Of a stretch of DNA of 64,000 nucleotides, positions 1 to 12,196 are shown in pieces; position 1 is the stretch's first letter; every line of letters begins with the position of its first letter. The stretch is from positions 744,001 to 808,000 of the forward strand of contig JAKZZE010000024.1 in NCBI GenBank assembly GCA_024220505.1, given 5' to 3'. The notes under the pieces were generated by a model that saw only the letters and a list, made by a program, of their open reading frames with translations, was not told the origin of the DNA and did not search any database. The stretch is from Rhizopus arrhizus. Taxonomy: Eukaryota; Mucoromycota; Mucoromycetes; Mucorales; Rhizopodaceae. The position numbers were made by a program, and so were the translations under genes.

Positions 1-166
1 TATATACTTTTTCATGTTCACATTTATTACAAAACCATTCTGTCAAATTGTCCACATCATTCGAATCGACAGGTGGTTCAACACATGTAAAGTGAAATGC
101 GTTTGGACAAGCATCGCAGCATATAAATTGTCCAACCCCACCACACGCGTCACAAACATCGTGATT
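1..166 (-). CDS. PHD-finger protein, partial (runs off the left edge)
   Basis: Read on the minus strand, the exon gives a Cys4-His-Cys3 PHD finger: CDACGG, then CCDACPNAFHFTC, then WFCNKC. PHD fingers of this form bind histone H3 tails in chromatin complexes; the spacing resembles Rco1-type (Rpd3S) proteins, but too little is visible to assign a subunit. The exon starts after an acceptor (tttacag) at 167-170, in phase with codons Asn-His-Asp. A possible first exon lies at 378-299 (ATG at 378, donor GTAAAA at 298), encoding a short basic peptide. Its phase misses the PHD exon by one base, so the link is uncertain. The rest of the protein lies outside the window. Confidence 0.75.
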
Positions 167-378
167 CTGTAAAGAAAGGGTTGAGACATACAATTATTCT
201 TGTCTTGTTGTTATTATTACTTTCATATTATCCAGTACTCTTTGCCTATCTCTATTCTTTCATTAATAATTTTATTCGTAAAGTACCAATGTTTTTACTT
301 TATATTATGAATAGATTCATTTGATTTTCTTTTTATATTTCTTGTATCGCCAGGGGAAGGAAAATTATGTCGTTTCAT

Positions 379-1387
379 GTCAAATAAAGAGAAGAAGTGG
401 AAGAAAATGTGAAAGAATAAAAAAGTGGGGTGCGTAAAGTCTTTTTTTTTTGTTTTGCTATATTCAATGTTTTAATTCATACACTATTCTTGTTGATAAA
501 TTTTGTCTTTTTTATAGTAAAAAGTGGGTACAATTAATAAAAGCGATGTATTGTTCATCAAGCAATACAATTATAGCAATGAACGACCTCTTATCGAGTA
601 ATATCAAAGTTCTTATTATACTTTTAATATTCAGCTCGATTTGGACATAAAATTAAAATGTTGTTGGCAAGTAATCACACATTCAATTTTGAAGTGGAAT
701 CCCCCTATTTTCATAAAAGCATAATTGGTACCTTATTCTGGATCCTTAATGAGTAAAAACAAAAATCTGAATTGAATGTGTCACGAAGTAACAAAGTGTT
801 GCTATGTGCAGATTCACGGTTGTTTTAATTAATACAACAAAGACAACTTGGAGATCATGCATATAATCTTAATGGAGAAACATGTTTTAAAATGTACCTG
901 AAATCTGATTAAATTTGGATAATAAGTTTATTTTTAATCTTTGCTAAATTTCAATATTTCTATTCAACTTGTACTGTCAATTTGCATTTATTAATATACT
1001 TTATCATGAAATTAGATGCTTCTCTTGAGCTATTGTTTGCTTTACCGACTGTAGAAATTTTCAGTGCACAATTAAATCTACAATTTATTTATTCAGCCCT
1101 TTTTCCAGCCAGTTGTCCAGAACATCAAAAAAATATTATTTTCGATCAAATATTTTTGCTTGTCTGAAACTCGACTTTTATGTAAAGACAGATGGTCATT
1201 ATGAGCTCTCTTTTTTCACTTGAAGCACACTTTTTCCTTGGAATTGCTTTGAAGCATGAAGATCAAAGTGAGGGTTTGATGTAACATAACCAATCGGTTT
1301 TTGAAATGAAATGAGTAGTACAAGTGTTCCTTGCATTTACTTTGTGATGAATGGCCATTATTCTTTTTCTTCTTCTTTGTTCTTGTA
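379..1387. other. Intergenic, no gene seen
   Basis: AT-rich spacer between the PHD gene and the TRP/FLC gene. The short open frames at 450-650 and 982-1167 show no recognisable domain and are probably chance. It should hold the promoter of the downstream plus-strand gene. Confidence 0.5.
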
Positions 1388-3809
1388 ATGTTTTATTTCA
1401 ATTTACTTTTAATACTACTCTCCTTTGTTTCAATAATTCATACACAAAGCATAGATTCCACATGGTTCCCAGAGAGTAATTTCACATATTGTAACAGCCA
1501 CAGTTTGATCAATGTCACATCCATAAGCAGACATCTCGATATTATGACAGATAAATACAGTTTTAATATAATGGGATATACAGACACTAATATTGTAAAT
1601 CTAAACCCTCAAGGATCAGGTATGAATAATAAGTGCAAGATATTAGAGATCATAAGACAAATAACATGTATAAATATAGTTTCATCAGCCTCTTATTTTG
1701 AAATAAGGTTTGGATTTGAGACCATACGTTCACCATCACAGCAGCTTTGTCCTGATTTGTTGAATGGATGCCCCGTTTTAGAAGGAGCGAATATCACAAT
1801 ACAAAGGGTAAATTCTACATTAAATACGAAAAAATATGAAAAAGTAATAAGAAATACCAAGACCCTTTTTTGTCTTTCCTCCCACCATATTCTATTTATA
1901 GTCCGTTAACCTTTCTCGTATTCCACTCTACCCATTGGCTGATATCACCGCACAATATTCAGCTGTCAACCCAGATTCCACGCCGTTACTTTGTATAAGA
2001 TTAGCACCTGTGGGTTATCAGCATCCTACTTGGAGAAATGTTTTTATATACATTCCTATCGGATTCACAATCATCGCTGCCATCACATCTCTCACTGTAT
2101 CATTAACTACCATTGAAAACGGAGAACACGACATATTCTTGTTTAGTTCAAATTATGCCATGCTCCCCGGCGTCCTCAGGTTAAAGACACCAGGGTTTGT
2201 TGACTTGATTTATTATGCTCAATTCATTGTTACCGCAGGACAATTCAACATGGACTATCCCCGATTTCATGCTTTATTCACATCTAATTTTTCATGGAGT
2301 TTTTTACTGTTTCGATCCGAATGGTTAACAAACACGATCCATACCATCTTTTTGCAGCAGGAAGATGGTGTAAACCACCATAGCTCTGTACCTGGCCTCA
2401 GCATTTATAAGCGACAAGAGGTCAATGTACCCGTCAGACACAAAGAAGATGTCTCGGTCAATATTATGGGCACAGGCATGTCAGATTTTTCTACAGCTGT
2501 AGGCATGGATATCAATGGTTTATTCTTTACTGTATTCGTGTACTTTTTAGTCATCATAGGATCCTGCTTGATGCTCTGCTGTTTGACATGGTTTATGTTT
2601 TATATCATTGGAGCATGCTCTTCCCATAAAAAGTTTACTGAAAGCTCTTTAAAAATATGGAATTTCACGATAGGTAAGATAAAAAGGATCAGGTAAAGCA
2701 GAAAATGCGCGACTAAAGCAAAAGGTTCAATAGGAGTATTGGTGCGTGTACTTACCTTGCTTTATTTACCTTTGATTACAATGGCCTTTTATCAACTCAT
2801 GCTACCAACACATTGGTACATAACCACTCTGGCCGCCATTGTACTAGTATTTTGTTTTTTGTTTTATGGATTTGTGTCTATCAAATTACTTCAAATCAGG
2901 CCAAGATCATTTATTTTCTCGGAACTCAAGTTACTTTTACGCTATGGGGCCCTCTATAACACATTTACTGATGACCAGCCTCATTTCTTTGTGATCCTTA
3001 TCGTTTACAAATCAGTAATAGCAGCTATGATCGGTCTGTTTCAAACTAGTGGGATTGCTCAACTGGTGGTTGTCTTGTTGGCAGAGATCGCAGTCTGTAT
3101 GATCATTCTATCCACATTTCCTTATGCAGAGAAAACCGTCAATTATCTTCATCTAGCCTTTGGATTTATTCGACTCTTGGTCTTGATACTCAACATCACC
3201 TATCTTCCTCAGGTCAAGGCGACAACGATTGTAAAGCAATATGTTGGATATACACAATTGGCTATTCACTGCTTTGCATTTTTCTTGTTTCTCATTCTTC
3301 AAATTAGAAACATTGTTGTTGTCTTGACAGGATTGGGAGAGGAAGAACTGGATGAATCTGGACGTCCACCGGCCCGTATGGTAATGTGGAGAAAAAGAAA
3401 ATACAGACCGCACCAGCATCACAACTTGATGGCAATAACCAATGAGAGCCGCCCTCAACTGAGCAGCACGAGGCAGTCAAGCCTCGGCTTCAATTCACAA
3501 ACAGTCGGGTTGCTTTCAAATGACTATTATAATCGTAGCAGTGCTACCATGAAACCAGACGAAGTACAGCAAGTGTTACCAAGTGGAGACATGAACAAGG
3601 AAACAATGAATTTAATAGAAGATTATAGAAATATTTCGTCTTCAAATAAGCTGACAAAGCAGCAGCAGATATCGAATCAGAAGGAAAGGGCTGATATAGT
3701 AGCAGAAAGCTCACAACCTTTACTTTCTAAAGATGAAAAACATCCTCCTCCTTTACCAGAACACAAAATAATGAATGGAATCTCCTCTTCTTCCTTTCGT
3801 TCATCATAA
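1388..3809 (+). CDS. TRP-like / FLC-family membrane protein (ML-like domain plus TRP transmembrane domain)
   Basis: Fungal FLC/Pkd2-type proteins act in calcium and cell-wall signalling at the plasma membrane, ER or vacuole. I read four exons: 1388-1619, 1680-1807, 1902-2673 and 2725-3809, with introns of 60, 94 and 51 nt. They sum to 2217 nt (738 aa) in one frame. The start at 1388 gives a clear signal peptide, preferred over an in-frame upstream ATG at 1331. Then come a Cys-containing lumenal ML-like region (QQLCPDLLNGCPV), a first membrane segment (FIYIPIGFTIIAAITSL) and a cluster of hydrophobic helices around 2500-3320. A long polar cytoplasmic tail follows, rich in Ser and Gln. The first intron is 60 nt without a stop, so its retention would insert 20 residues. 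The gene converges on the RTG2-like gene; AATAAA lies about 20 nt past the stop. Confidence 0.85.
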
Positions 3810-3997
3810 TATTCATGATGAGCATGTTAATAAAGTATATTAATCATAAAATAAGATTCATTTTTGTTAAATTTGTTAATTTTTATTATAAAGAAATTAT
3901 AAGATGTTTATAGAGTAGGACCTAGAGTGGTATGTATATAGGTGAATATATATGCAGAGTGCTTGAAAGAATAAAGTATGATGAGTGGTGGCATACT

Positions 3998-5889
3998 TTA
4001 TTTTAAAGCAAGTTTATCAGGAAGAATGGATATGGTATCTACAGAAAATAATCTAAGTTGATGACCATCTAATCCCAAAACATTATCCAATTCATATTTT
4101 TTGTGCTGAATCTTTTTATTCATACGTTCAATCACAGATATCACTGCAGGTGCTTCTAATAGAGGACAATGCGATGGGATGATGATTTGTAGAGTGTAAG
4201 GTCGATAAAAGCGTTGTATGCTATGCGACACTGGTGAAGGAATGATGGCCTCTCCTTCATCTTGATCGTCTTCTTTAGTAGAACATAGTTTAAATTGAAT
4301 ACCACTTTCTATTAAAGCCGTTCCCGGTTGACGAGGAGAGACAAGAAATAAGATTTCCATCAGGCGACCCACATATTTACAGACACACACGGCTTGTTTA
4401 CCAAGCAAGTCTTGAATGGCATTGAAGGTAGGGTCTGGTACTTCACCACCTTGTCTATAAGCCAAGATGAGAGCCAGTGCAGCTCTTTCAGAGTGTAAGA
4501 GACCTGGAACATGAGAGAGAGGTCCACCGGCGAGAGGCATGTTGAAAGCAGCCATTGCACGGGTTTCCTTTGGATAATGTGTTGTAAGATTGGCGAGATA
4601 AAGAGCGGCAGGGATGAGACGATGTAGCTGAAGTGGGTGATCTGGTGCTAAGTAGAGTGATGGAACAGCACATTTCAGAAAATCATAAAGAATGTTGTAC
4701 TCGTCTTGTTTTAAAGCATGTGGATTAGATGAGACGAATGATTTGATACCTTCAATCAACGGGTCTTTGACTTGTTCAGAGAATGGTAAGAGATGATAGC
4801 AGATACCTTGTCTAACACCACCTTCACTAAAAAAGACCCGTTTGATCTTGATTGCTTGTATGATTGCTGAAACAAGAAAACAAGTAGCAGGAATCATGCG
4901 TGCTCTGCGTTTGGAGATGCGAAAGACCTTTAATTTGTTGATAAGCTCTTCAGGGTCTTCATTCTTGTATTGATCAACCAATTTTTTTAATTCGTCACCA
5001 GTCAAACTGTATCCACTGATGATTGGGATTGGATAAGTCATTCGTTTGGCTTTGGCTGTACCATAAGAATCTTTGTTTGACATAGAAAGATATCCCAGTG
5101 CACGGAATCCTCCTCCACTCATGTACAGTGTGTAACCATCGTGATCTTTTAGGTAACTGGGTATACCAGATATTTCTTTGGCCTCTGCCATCTTTTCTAC
5201 AAGTGTCTTGAATAACTTGTTTCTCATCTTATCATTAGAACAGTTGGCGAGTTTTTTTCTTAAAATGGCAGCACCATAAGGAAGTGAGACAGGTGTGGTT
5301 GATGTCTTGATTCTCTTTCTCGGTCTATCTTCTTTGAGTTCTTTATGCATTGATGTTATATAGCTCAATTCTACAGATCCACCCCCTAAATCCATAGTTA
5401 AGCCATTGACACTATAAAATGACCCTAAAAGACAAGGGAATGGTCAAGGAGGAATGAGATTGATTAAAAAAACAAATATTTTCTAAGCTTACCAACTATG
5501 CCCATAGAAGATATGATTGCTTCTTGTTCTTTTGTTAGAATAGTCACTTTCCATTGTGTTGCACTATAGATTCTTTCCAAAAATTCCTCAGAGTTAAGAG
5601 CAACACGAGTTGCTTCTGTTGCAATGACTTTGACATTAGCTTGATTGACACCTTCATGTCGACAGATTGTCTTGAATCTCAAAAAGCTAGCAATCACTTG
5701 TTCTATGATCTCCTTTGGAATACAATGATCTTCGCCTTGAGCTTCCAGTAAAGAAATGGGTGCTCTTTCTTCATAAATGACAGGTAAATGTCTTGTTAAG
5801 GCAGTAACGATACCAAAACGAATACCATTGGAGCCCATATCAACCACGCCAAATGGTGCTTTCATTGTTTCATCAAATAAGCTTATCAT
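3998..5889 (-). CDS. RTG2: RTG2-like Ppx/GppA phosphatase-family protein
   Basis: Members of the exopolyphosphatase/GppA family with an actin-like ATPase fold; yeast Rtg2 senses mitochondrial state in retrograde signalling. Exon 1 is 5889-5493 and exon 2 is 5424-3998, separated by a 68-nt intron (GTAAGC..TTTTAG). Together they give 1824 nt, 607 aa, close to yeast Rtg2. Visible motifs are the first phosphate loop (VVDMGSNGIRFGIV), the TEATR segment and the second loop (MDLGGGSVELSY), which spans the splice junction region. The C-terminal half contains an HD-like helical domain, as expected for RTG2-type proteins. It could equally be called a generic exopolyphosphatase homologue, but the long C-terminal part favours RTG2. 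Confidence 0.85.
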
Positions 5890-6226
5890 TTTTTTTTTAT
5901 TTTTTTAGAAAAGAAAAAAAAAAAAAAAGTAAAGTAATTTGAATGAAACCAGAAAAAAAGTTTCTTAAGAAACCAAAAAATGATTGGAAAGGGGAGAGAC
6001 AATAAGAGACAGTTATCAAAAAAAAAAAAAAAATAGATTTAATTTTAGTTCCAGACCATGACGATACACATGTTTTAATCTACAAGGGAAAAAATCAATT
6101 CTCTCTTTATTTTAAAACGTGATAAATCCATAAAAGCTTATTTATTAAAAAGGGAGTTTCTGTATAACTTTGCATGACAGAATAGGTTACACTTTACAGA
6201 TTAACTGAATTAGGAAATTGTTTTAA
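5890..6226. other. Intergenic with A/T homopolymers
   Basis: Upstream region of the RTG2-like gene and downstream of the 3D-domain gene. It contains several A or T runs (5888-5930, 6019-6033). No gene or RNA is apparent. Confidence 0.5.
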
Positions 6227-7510
6227 TTATTGTGTAAATTTAGCTTCTAATAAGGATGGTATAATACTTGTATTCATGGATGCTTTCACGGAAGATAAAT
6301 GAGATTGAGTAATGTAATTATTAATTTTACAATCCATTATTTCAGCTGATACGCGTTCATCGATATCTAACCAAAGGTAATCCACATAAGTAAGAACAAA
6401 GAGATCGATTTGACAGGCTATTGAATGGTTTTAGTAAGAAAGATAGAATAAGATTCATACTTACAATTAAATGACCAACTATTATCATCTACTCTAACAC
6501 ATCCATTATGTTTTTGATCTTCACCAAGGTCTATACCATCTAATTGAGGTATATAAATGGTCTGTCCATAGGGTAAATCATTTGCTGCCACACTAACAAA
6601 AGGAACTAAATTTTGATCCCCAGAACCTAAACCAAATACATTATGAACGCGTCCATGACCTCCTACTTTAATAAATGCATCTGTATCATTATCTAAATTA
6701 ATCAAGTCTCCGTTTTCTAATAAACACTATATAAAAATAAATTTTTATTACTCCTTACACTTTTAAAGTACTTACAAATCCTTCCATATTACATCTATCA
6801 TACATGACGGATGGAACCATAGCCAACACATTCTTCGTTTTATCCAAAAGTGCTCTCTTTTCACTGCCTCCTAAAAATATACGTTTTCCGTTTGTTGTTT
6901 CATCCCATTCATTTTCCTTTGGTATCCAATATTGAGTCAAGGTCACTTTCTTTCTATGTCTATAACATGAAGGTATATGCTCTGAAAGTTGCTTTTGTGA
7001 TTTTTTCTGTTGCTTTCGTTGACTGGTAGAGATACTTTCAGTAAGATTGTTTAGCAAAAGAAATGAAGAAGAAATAACTGGAATATTTTTGGAATCCAAC
7101 TTTATATGTCTTGCTGCAGAATCTTGACTTGGTGCTTCCATATCATCTTTAGTAATAACAGTAGTATCTGTGTCAATAGAGATTCTGGTTGCATTATTCT
7201 GCTTGTATCTAATGATATCTTGCAAGAATTTCTCAGCAAATAACTTTTGAGGATCATTGGATGATTTATCAACTGTTAAAATTAATAAATGACATGTTAA
7301 TAAAAGGAATAAAACTATAAACGCCTTCTTTTTTTTATTACTTTTGTCTTGATATGAATCAGACAGTGTACATGTAATTGATTTGAAATGAATAACAGTT
7401 ACAATAAAGGTTATATAAATAATATTAAGAAGCATAAAGAAATATAAATGAAAACATACTTTCCATTCTTTATACAGTCCTTCCACTGTCAATTCGACAT
7501 TTTTGAACAA
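6227..7510 (-). CDS. Secreted or membrane-anchored 3D-domain (double-psi beta-barrel) protein
   Basis: Three exons fit: 7510(or later)-6776, 6726-6465 and 6417-6227, joined in frame across GTAAGT-type introns of about 49 and 47 nt. The C-terminal half reads as a compact barrel domain: FVSVAANDLPYGQTIYIP, then GCVRVDDNSWSFNSCQID. The paired aspartates and final Cys resemble the 3D domain of MltA/RlpA-like proteins, and related fungal secreted proteins exist. The N-terminal half has one or two hydrophobic stretches (LLNIIYITFIVTVI; AFIVLFLLLTCHLLIL) and then a low-complexity Ser/Thr/Lys region. The first hydrophobic stretch may be an in-frame retained intron (GTATGT after codon AAA, ending ATCAAG), so the start is unsure. 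Activity is unknown. Confidence 0.65.
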
Positions 7511-7636
7511 AGTGGTCGGACTATAAAATTAATTTGGTCAAAAAATGTTTTAATTTGGTCACTTTACTGAAATAGTTTTGATCATATACAATGTATAGCA
7601 GAGTATAGTAGGATACGAGAACGAAGATTGGCGTGT

Positions 7637-7835
7637 TAATAGGACACTCTAGATAGCTTAGATTTGATTATCAGTACGTGTGGAGAAACAGAGACAGACT
7701 TGAAAGGATTCCAATGGTAACCTAAATGACGGCAATGTTCTTCACAAAGCAAGAGTAGGATTATCAGCTCTGAGGGTAGCGATGTCTGAAATATACCATC
7801 CGCGTATATTGATAAGGTAATTGACGGAACAAACA
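7637..7835 (-). pseudogene. Non-LTR reverse transcriptase fragment
   Basis: Minus-strand translation shows a decayed RT catalytic-core stretch: YADGIFQTS where intact elements have YADD, followed by LCEEHCRHLGYHWNPFKSV, typical of the segment after motif V in LINE-type RTs. It ends in a stop shortly afterwards. It is a short remnant; the second catalytic Asp is replaced by Gly. Confidence 0.55.
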
Positions 7836-7987
7836 GAGTAACATAATGAAGTTCTTGATCTTCAAGAGGCTATGACCACAGAAGATCCGGCAAACTGTGT
7901 ATATAGATTGATTACATGATCTAAGAGAGAATGGAACATCAAATTGGCTAAAAATTTTTAAACTACAATGAGGCGATTAAAAAAACT

Positions 7988-8400
7988 CTATGAATAGTTG
8001 GATATCTTTTCCTGTCTCTTGAGACAAAGCTGTACTAGATAAATACGAAAAATGAACATCAGTTTCCATTTAAGTCCAATTTTTTTATTAATGCATCTAT
8101 CCCAGCAGGTTTCAGAGTATCTAACCCAATCTATAAAATCTTCTACTTCGACAAATTTCTGAGGTACGTTGTGTTTCTTAGAGTTTTTGTCTGAGAGGTT
8201 CTCTTTCATATTAGACCAACATTCCTCAATTGGACTAAGGAATGGGAAATAAGGTGGTGTAAATAGCGGTTCGTGCTCACTCTTATTAATCACGTCAAGT
8301 ACTAAAGTAATACGATGGATTTCACAACTATCCATGACAATAAAACATTAACGCTTTTACGTCTATCGAGAACACTCATAACAGTTTCAACAAACTAAAG
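7988..8400 (-). pseudogene. Tc1/mariner (IS630-like) transposase C-terminal remnant
   Basis: The frame 8335-7988 contains the end of a DDE transposase: MDSCEIHR, then PPYFPFLSPIEECWSNMKE, which carries the third acidic residue (PIEECW). Upstream bases (8400-8336) continue the homology in another frame (FVETVMSVLDRRKS), so there is a frameshift just before 8335. The catalytic N-terminal half is missing here; a remnant of such an N-terminal half lies at 58060-58393. Confidence 0.75.
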
Positions 8401-9163
8401 TTTTTAATTAACTGTAATTCATTTTTTAAGAGACTTCCGCATTTCCTCTGTGACAGCCATTTATTTTCTTTGATTGAGATTACAGAAATTCTTTTTCACG
8501 CTTTGCCACTTTACTTCTTTTCAAGGTTTCAGCTTTTGATCGTACCTAAAAAAAATGAAAATTTATTTTTATTTTTTGTTAGAATTTCTTCTATTGTAAT
8601 TTTGGTTAAAAGGTATTGTTTTGTTTGTTATATGACCTTGAGAGTTTTAGAAATAATTTGACTTTTCTTTAAAATGTAAAAGAATTTTGAGATCAAAGAT
8701 TTGTGTTTAAATTGGTAAATTTGATTTGCTTATAGTAAGTGGCCACCAAATCTTGTATTGTAGATCAAACAGTAAAAAGTAATAAAGAGCTTTCTTGATA
8801 AGAGAATATAAAATTGATACGATGAAGATAATTTGACTTCAAAGGACTTGACTTGTTGTATTTGTATGGGATCAGAAAGATTTTATATGTAGATCCTTGA
8901 AGATATTGCTTTTATTATAAAAGAGATTATAAAAATAAAATTGATATTCTGTCAAAAGTAAAGTTATGTCAAAATCAAGTAAAATCAAAAAGTAAAAGGA
9001 TAAAATGATATTTATTTGATTGTGTTTTTCTATTTTTGAACTTTTTTTTGCTTATCTTCAGAGACTGAGGTCCCTCCTCCTCCAAATTTACATCAACTGC
9101 GGTACATTGTTTTTCAAATGATGGTACAGGATTTTAACCTAAAATTGTTGGTCGTTCCTACGA
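8401..9163. other. AT-rich spacer, nothing identified
   Basis: No coding frame, RNA gene or clear repeat seen between the Tc1 remnant and the left arm of the inverted repeat. Confidence 0.5.
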
Positions 9164-10817
9164 CAAATAGTGCAGTAAAAAAAAAATTAAGTGTAAGGGG
9201 TAACTGCAACGTCCAAGTATTATATGGTTGCCGATCAATATAATACCCTGTAGATATGTTATACTAATCTATCTATTATATATTTTTGTGAATGTGTAAT
9301 AATAATGAGTTATTGCTTTATAGAAACTTATTTAGTAAACTCTTGTTTAGGTAGAGATATTTAATGGCAAGCATATTTAAACCAGCCGATGGGAAGAGAT
9401 GTAATACTACCAAATTCTCAAAAAAAAAAAAAAAAAAAAAAAAAAACAGAAAAAAAATAAATACATGAGATAATTTAATAGCTTTTATTCTTTTTATTCT
9501 TTTATAACCATTCATTTTCAGAGCTGTAGATTCAGGATACCTATTTTTTTTTAAAAAAAAAAAGTCAGAAAACTTGCATTAAAGCAGGGAAGATAAGCTG
9601 TTAAGTAGCTACTAGAAACAATCCAAAATACGTTCGCTATCTTCATGGAAGTGGTTCAGCGCAAAAGCTCAGGCAAAGGTATTTCACTTTACGAAGTTAG
9701 GGCCTACTACATCTATGAGCATGAAAGGCCGCTACTAGTAATAAATCCCAACTTTGGATGTCTGTTCACAAACTTAACCATGAAAGTGATTCAGCACAAA
9801 AGCTCAGGCAAAGGTATTTCACTTTACTAAGTTAGGGCCTACTACATCTATAGGCATGTGTGCAATCAACCCATTCACTGAGTAAGTTATAAAAACCACT
9901 TACCATTAATTTCATTGTAAAAACAACAGAAAAAAGAGTTACGCGTTTTTTATTTATTTTTTTTAAAATAAAATTCCCATGCTGCAAGATGAGGGGCTAA
10001 AAAAATAAAGGTACAAAAAGTAATACCTAACTAATCTAACGACAAACAAAGAATATTGGAAATAAAAAATTAATTTATTGACTTTATACATTATAAAAAG
10101 AAACATAATCATAACATAAGAAGTGAAGAGTAGTCATAATGAACAGTATATGGAAAAAAAAAAATAAACGAGTGTAAAGATTTAACGACAGTAATGTTGC
10201 TGGTAGTTCTTTCTTTTTTTTTACTGACTGTTGATTCAGTAATTGCTTTCATAAGGGGTGGGCTTAAGGTCTCGCTGCTGCCTTCTTCAAGATTCTCTTG
10301 ATTGTTGCTATCAAGTGTACAGCTGCTATATGCAATAAGGACCTTGAATAGCCTGTCCGAGAAGCCCACCAATCCCACTAGTTCCTCTCTGCTTTTGGGG
10401 AAGTAGATATGCTCTAATTCTACCATTAAGAAAATATTCTTGTTGAGCTTCTGCATAAGAAAGAACGTCAGGTTTGTCCCTATTGCTTGAATTGCCATGC
10501 ACTGCTTTAACTTGTGCACGTCAATGGAATTTTTGGAGAAAATGCAAAGGCGCACCAAATCAATATTGATCTTTGAGTGGTTTTCCTTTTCACTCAACAT
10601 CTTCACCTCCAAAAAGCCATTAGTCTTGCGACCATAAATTGAGCCTCCTGTGGTCCATTGACCATCAGGTCGCTTCTTTGTGATACTTGGATTAAGCTCA
10701 CATTCCATATTGTTTTCATTTGTAATACTGAACTGTGAGCTCTCCATATCAAACAAGATCGAAAAAATTGGTTGCAGATATCGGGCTGCCTGTCATGTTT
10801 TGACATGTCAATAAGAT
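9164..10817. repeat. Left arm of a 1,654-bp near-identical inverted repeat
   Basis: The reverse complement of this stretch matches 14432-16085 with the same length; I noticed one mismatch (g/a near 10799). The outer limit is at caaatagtgcag, the inner limit at caataagat. The arm carries a nuclease-like ORF (10756-10109), a pair of about 72-bp direct repeats 135 bp apart (around 9640-9850), a T9A12 tract (9544-9564) and a poly-A run (9420-9446). I see no obvious target duplication outside the arms. Confidence 0.95.
10109..10756 (-). CDS. PD-(D/E)XK-like family fragment, left-arm copy
   Basis: Identical in sequence to the right-arm ORF 14493-15140. It has KKRPDG (residues 28-32) followed by FLEVK (EVK at 50-52), then a helix-rich stretch (DLVRLCIFSKNSID) and AIGTNLTFFL, a layout like motifs II and III of PD-(D/E)XK nucleases. 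The N-terminal half of the family is absent here; instead the end of a second family member (12196-10749) runs into the arm. It is probably a copied 3' gene end without its own promoter. The conventional ATG is the fourth codon; the extreme C-terminus (after about residue 185) looks non-coding. Confidence 0.55.
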   Translation of the reverse strand: MFDMESSQFSITNENNMECELNPSITKKRPDGQWTTGGSIYGRKTNGFLEVKMLSEKENHSKINIDLVRLCIFSKNSIDVHKLKQCMAIQAIGTNLTFFLMQKLNKNIFLMVELEHIYFPKSREELVGLVGFSDRLFKVLIAYSSCTLDSNNQENLEEGSSETLSPPLMKAITESTVSKKKERTTSNITVVKSLHSFIFFFPYTVHYDYSSLLML

Positions 10818-12196
10818 CAAACCACCGGCTTTCTTCTCAACAAAGTAAAAGGTAATGTCTGCGCCTATTAATTTATATAAGTAAAACAAGGGATCAACTT
10901 ATTTTTTATATTTAATGACTTACCAACAATTTGAATATTCAATACACCATTAAGGTGATTCAATTCAATTGCATTTTTTGAAAACACACCTAATTTATTT
11001 AGGTCGTAGTTCAACCTCACCTTGTCTTTTGAATATTTGGCTGATTTGACTTCAATGAATGCCATGCTTTTATTTCTATTTGCCATCAAGGTAACACAAC
11101 CATCTGGTCTTTTATTTGAAGAATTAATCCCATCTTCTTTGTACTCTTCTGTTTGAGCATCAGTCCATCTAAAATAAATGTTTTTTTCAACATCATCAAA
11201 CAAAGGCAACAAGGCAGGTTGTATCACTCTGGTGATAAGCTCTAACTCCTCCTTGTTATATTGAACATTTGGAAGTTCTTCAATTAACTTTTTAAAGCAT
11301 AATATTGTTCTGTTGACATATTCACTTCCATCTTCATCAACCATCATCAAGAACTTAGATACTGCTTTAATTGATGTAATTCTTCCTCTATTCAACTCTT
11401 GGATGATATCCATAATAGTAATGAACTTGTCTCGAGGAAACTTTTGTGAATACATTCCAATGTTATTATAGGTTTCTTCTTTGATTTTTCGGATGGTATT
11501 ATTATCAAGAAACTTATGCAACTCCATATCTACAGATCCGTTTTTAATCAGTAGTATGCCAGATGTGGCAAAGATTTGACCGATATGGTCGGCAAAAAGC
11601 AATGCACCAGTTTCAATCATCTTTTGAACATGTACTTGATAATTGTAAAAACACTTTGTGACATTTACATTGTTCACTTCGTAATTATCCTCATCATTTA
11701 ATGCAATCATATTATCTTTGATTGATTTCTTAGTTTTGTCATTATCTAAAGAGATCAAATCACTCGATGCTTTAGATTTGGATATTGATTCTGAGCTTGA
11801 ACTCAGGCATGGATTGCAAGTCGCTTGGCATCTTCCAACGCTTCATCCAAAAGTTGGTTGGCTTCCTCTGCTGATAGTTCTTCTGATTTGATGGTAAGGA
11901 GTTGTTTGAAGATTTCTGTTACTACTCTCCCATGTAAGCTGCTAGTCTCTGTTCCTTTGTAGTGCGCGTTGACCACTTGGATGTTGTCAACCGTAAACTG
12001 TTTGAGTTTTAGTAGGAGACTTGTTAATCTCCTCTGCTACAGTCCACTCTTCATGGTGATATTTATTATTTTCTCGTTTGTAGCGTTTGAAATTATCTTG
12101 ATGTTGTCGCTTCGTAACTTTGTCCAAAGAGGAAGTGATTTCCAATGGTAATTCTCGCTCTTCTCTGATTCGTTGAGTTGCTGTTTGTTCCACCAT
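10749..12196 (-). CDS. PD-(D/E)XK-like nuclease family protein, probably broken
   Basis: The main exon 11758-10924 encodes a helical N-terminal part, then KRPDG (near residue 216 of that frame) and FIEVKSAKYS (EVK at 236-238), then DLNKLGVFSKNAIE. A donor at 10923 (GTAAGT) joins to 10864-10749, extending the homology (QIVGADITFYFVEKK). At 10817 the reading enters the inverted-repeat arm, switches to unrelated sequence and stops. Upstream, 12196-11760 holds N-terminal pieces in other frames (EERELPLEI; VDNIQVVNAHYKG; EEANQLLDEALEDAKR). They may join through a 43-nt intron (branch-like tactaaaac before aaacag) and one frameshift. The catalytic-type residues are kept, but the C-terminus is replaced, so I think it is a disrupted member. 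Confidence 0.5.

Noticed and set aside
450..1167. Short plus-strand open frames at 450-650 and 982-1167
   Set aside because: No domain, no splice continuity and AT-driven composition.
9645..9830. 61-codon open frame in the inverted-repeat arm with an internal repeat
   Set aside because: It only reflects the 135-bp-spaced direct repeats; also present inverted at 15419-15604.
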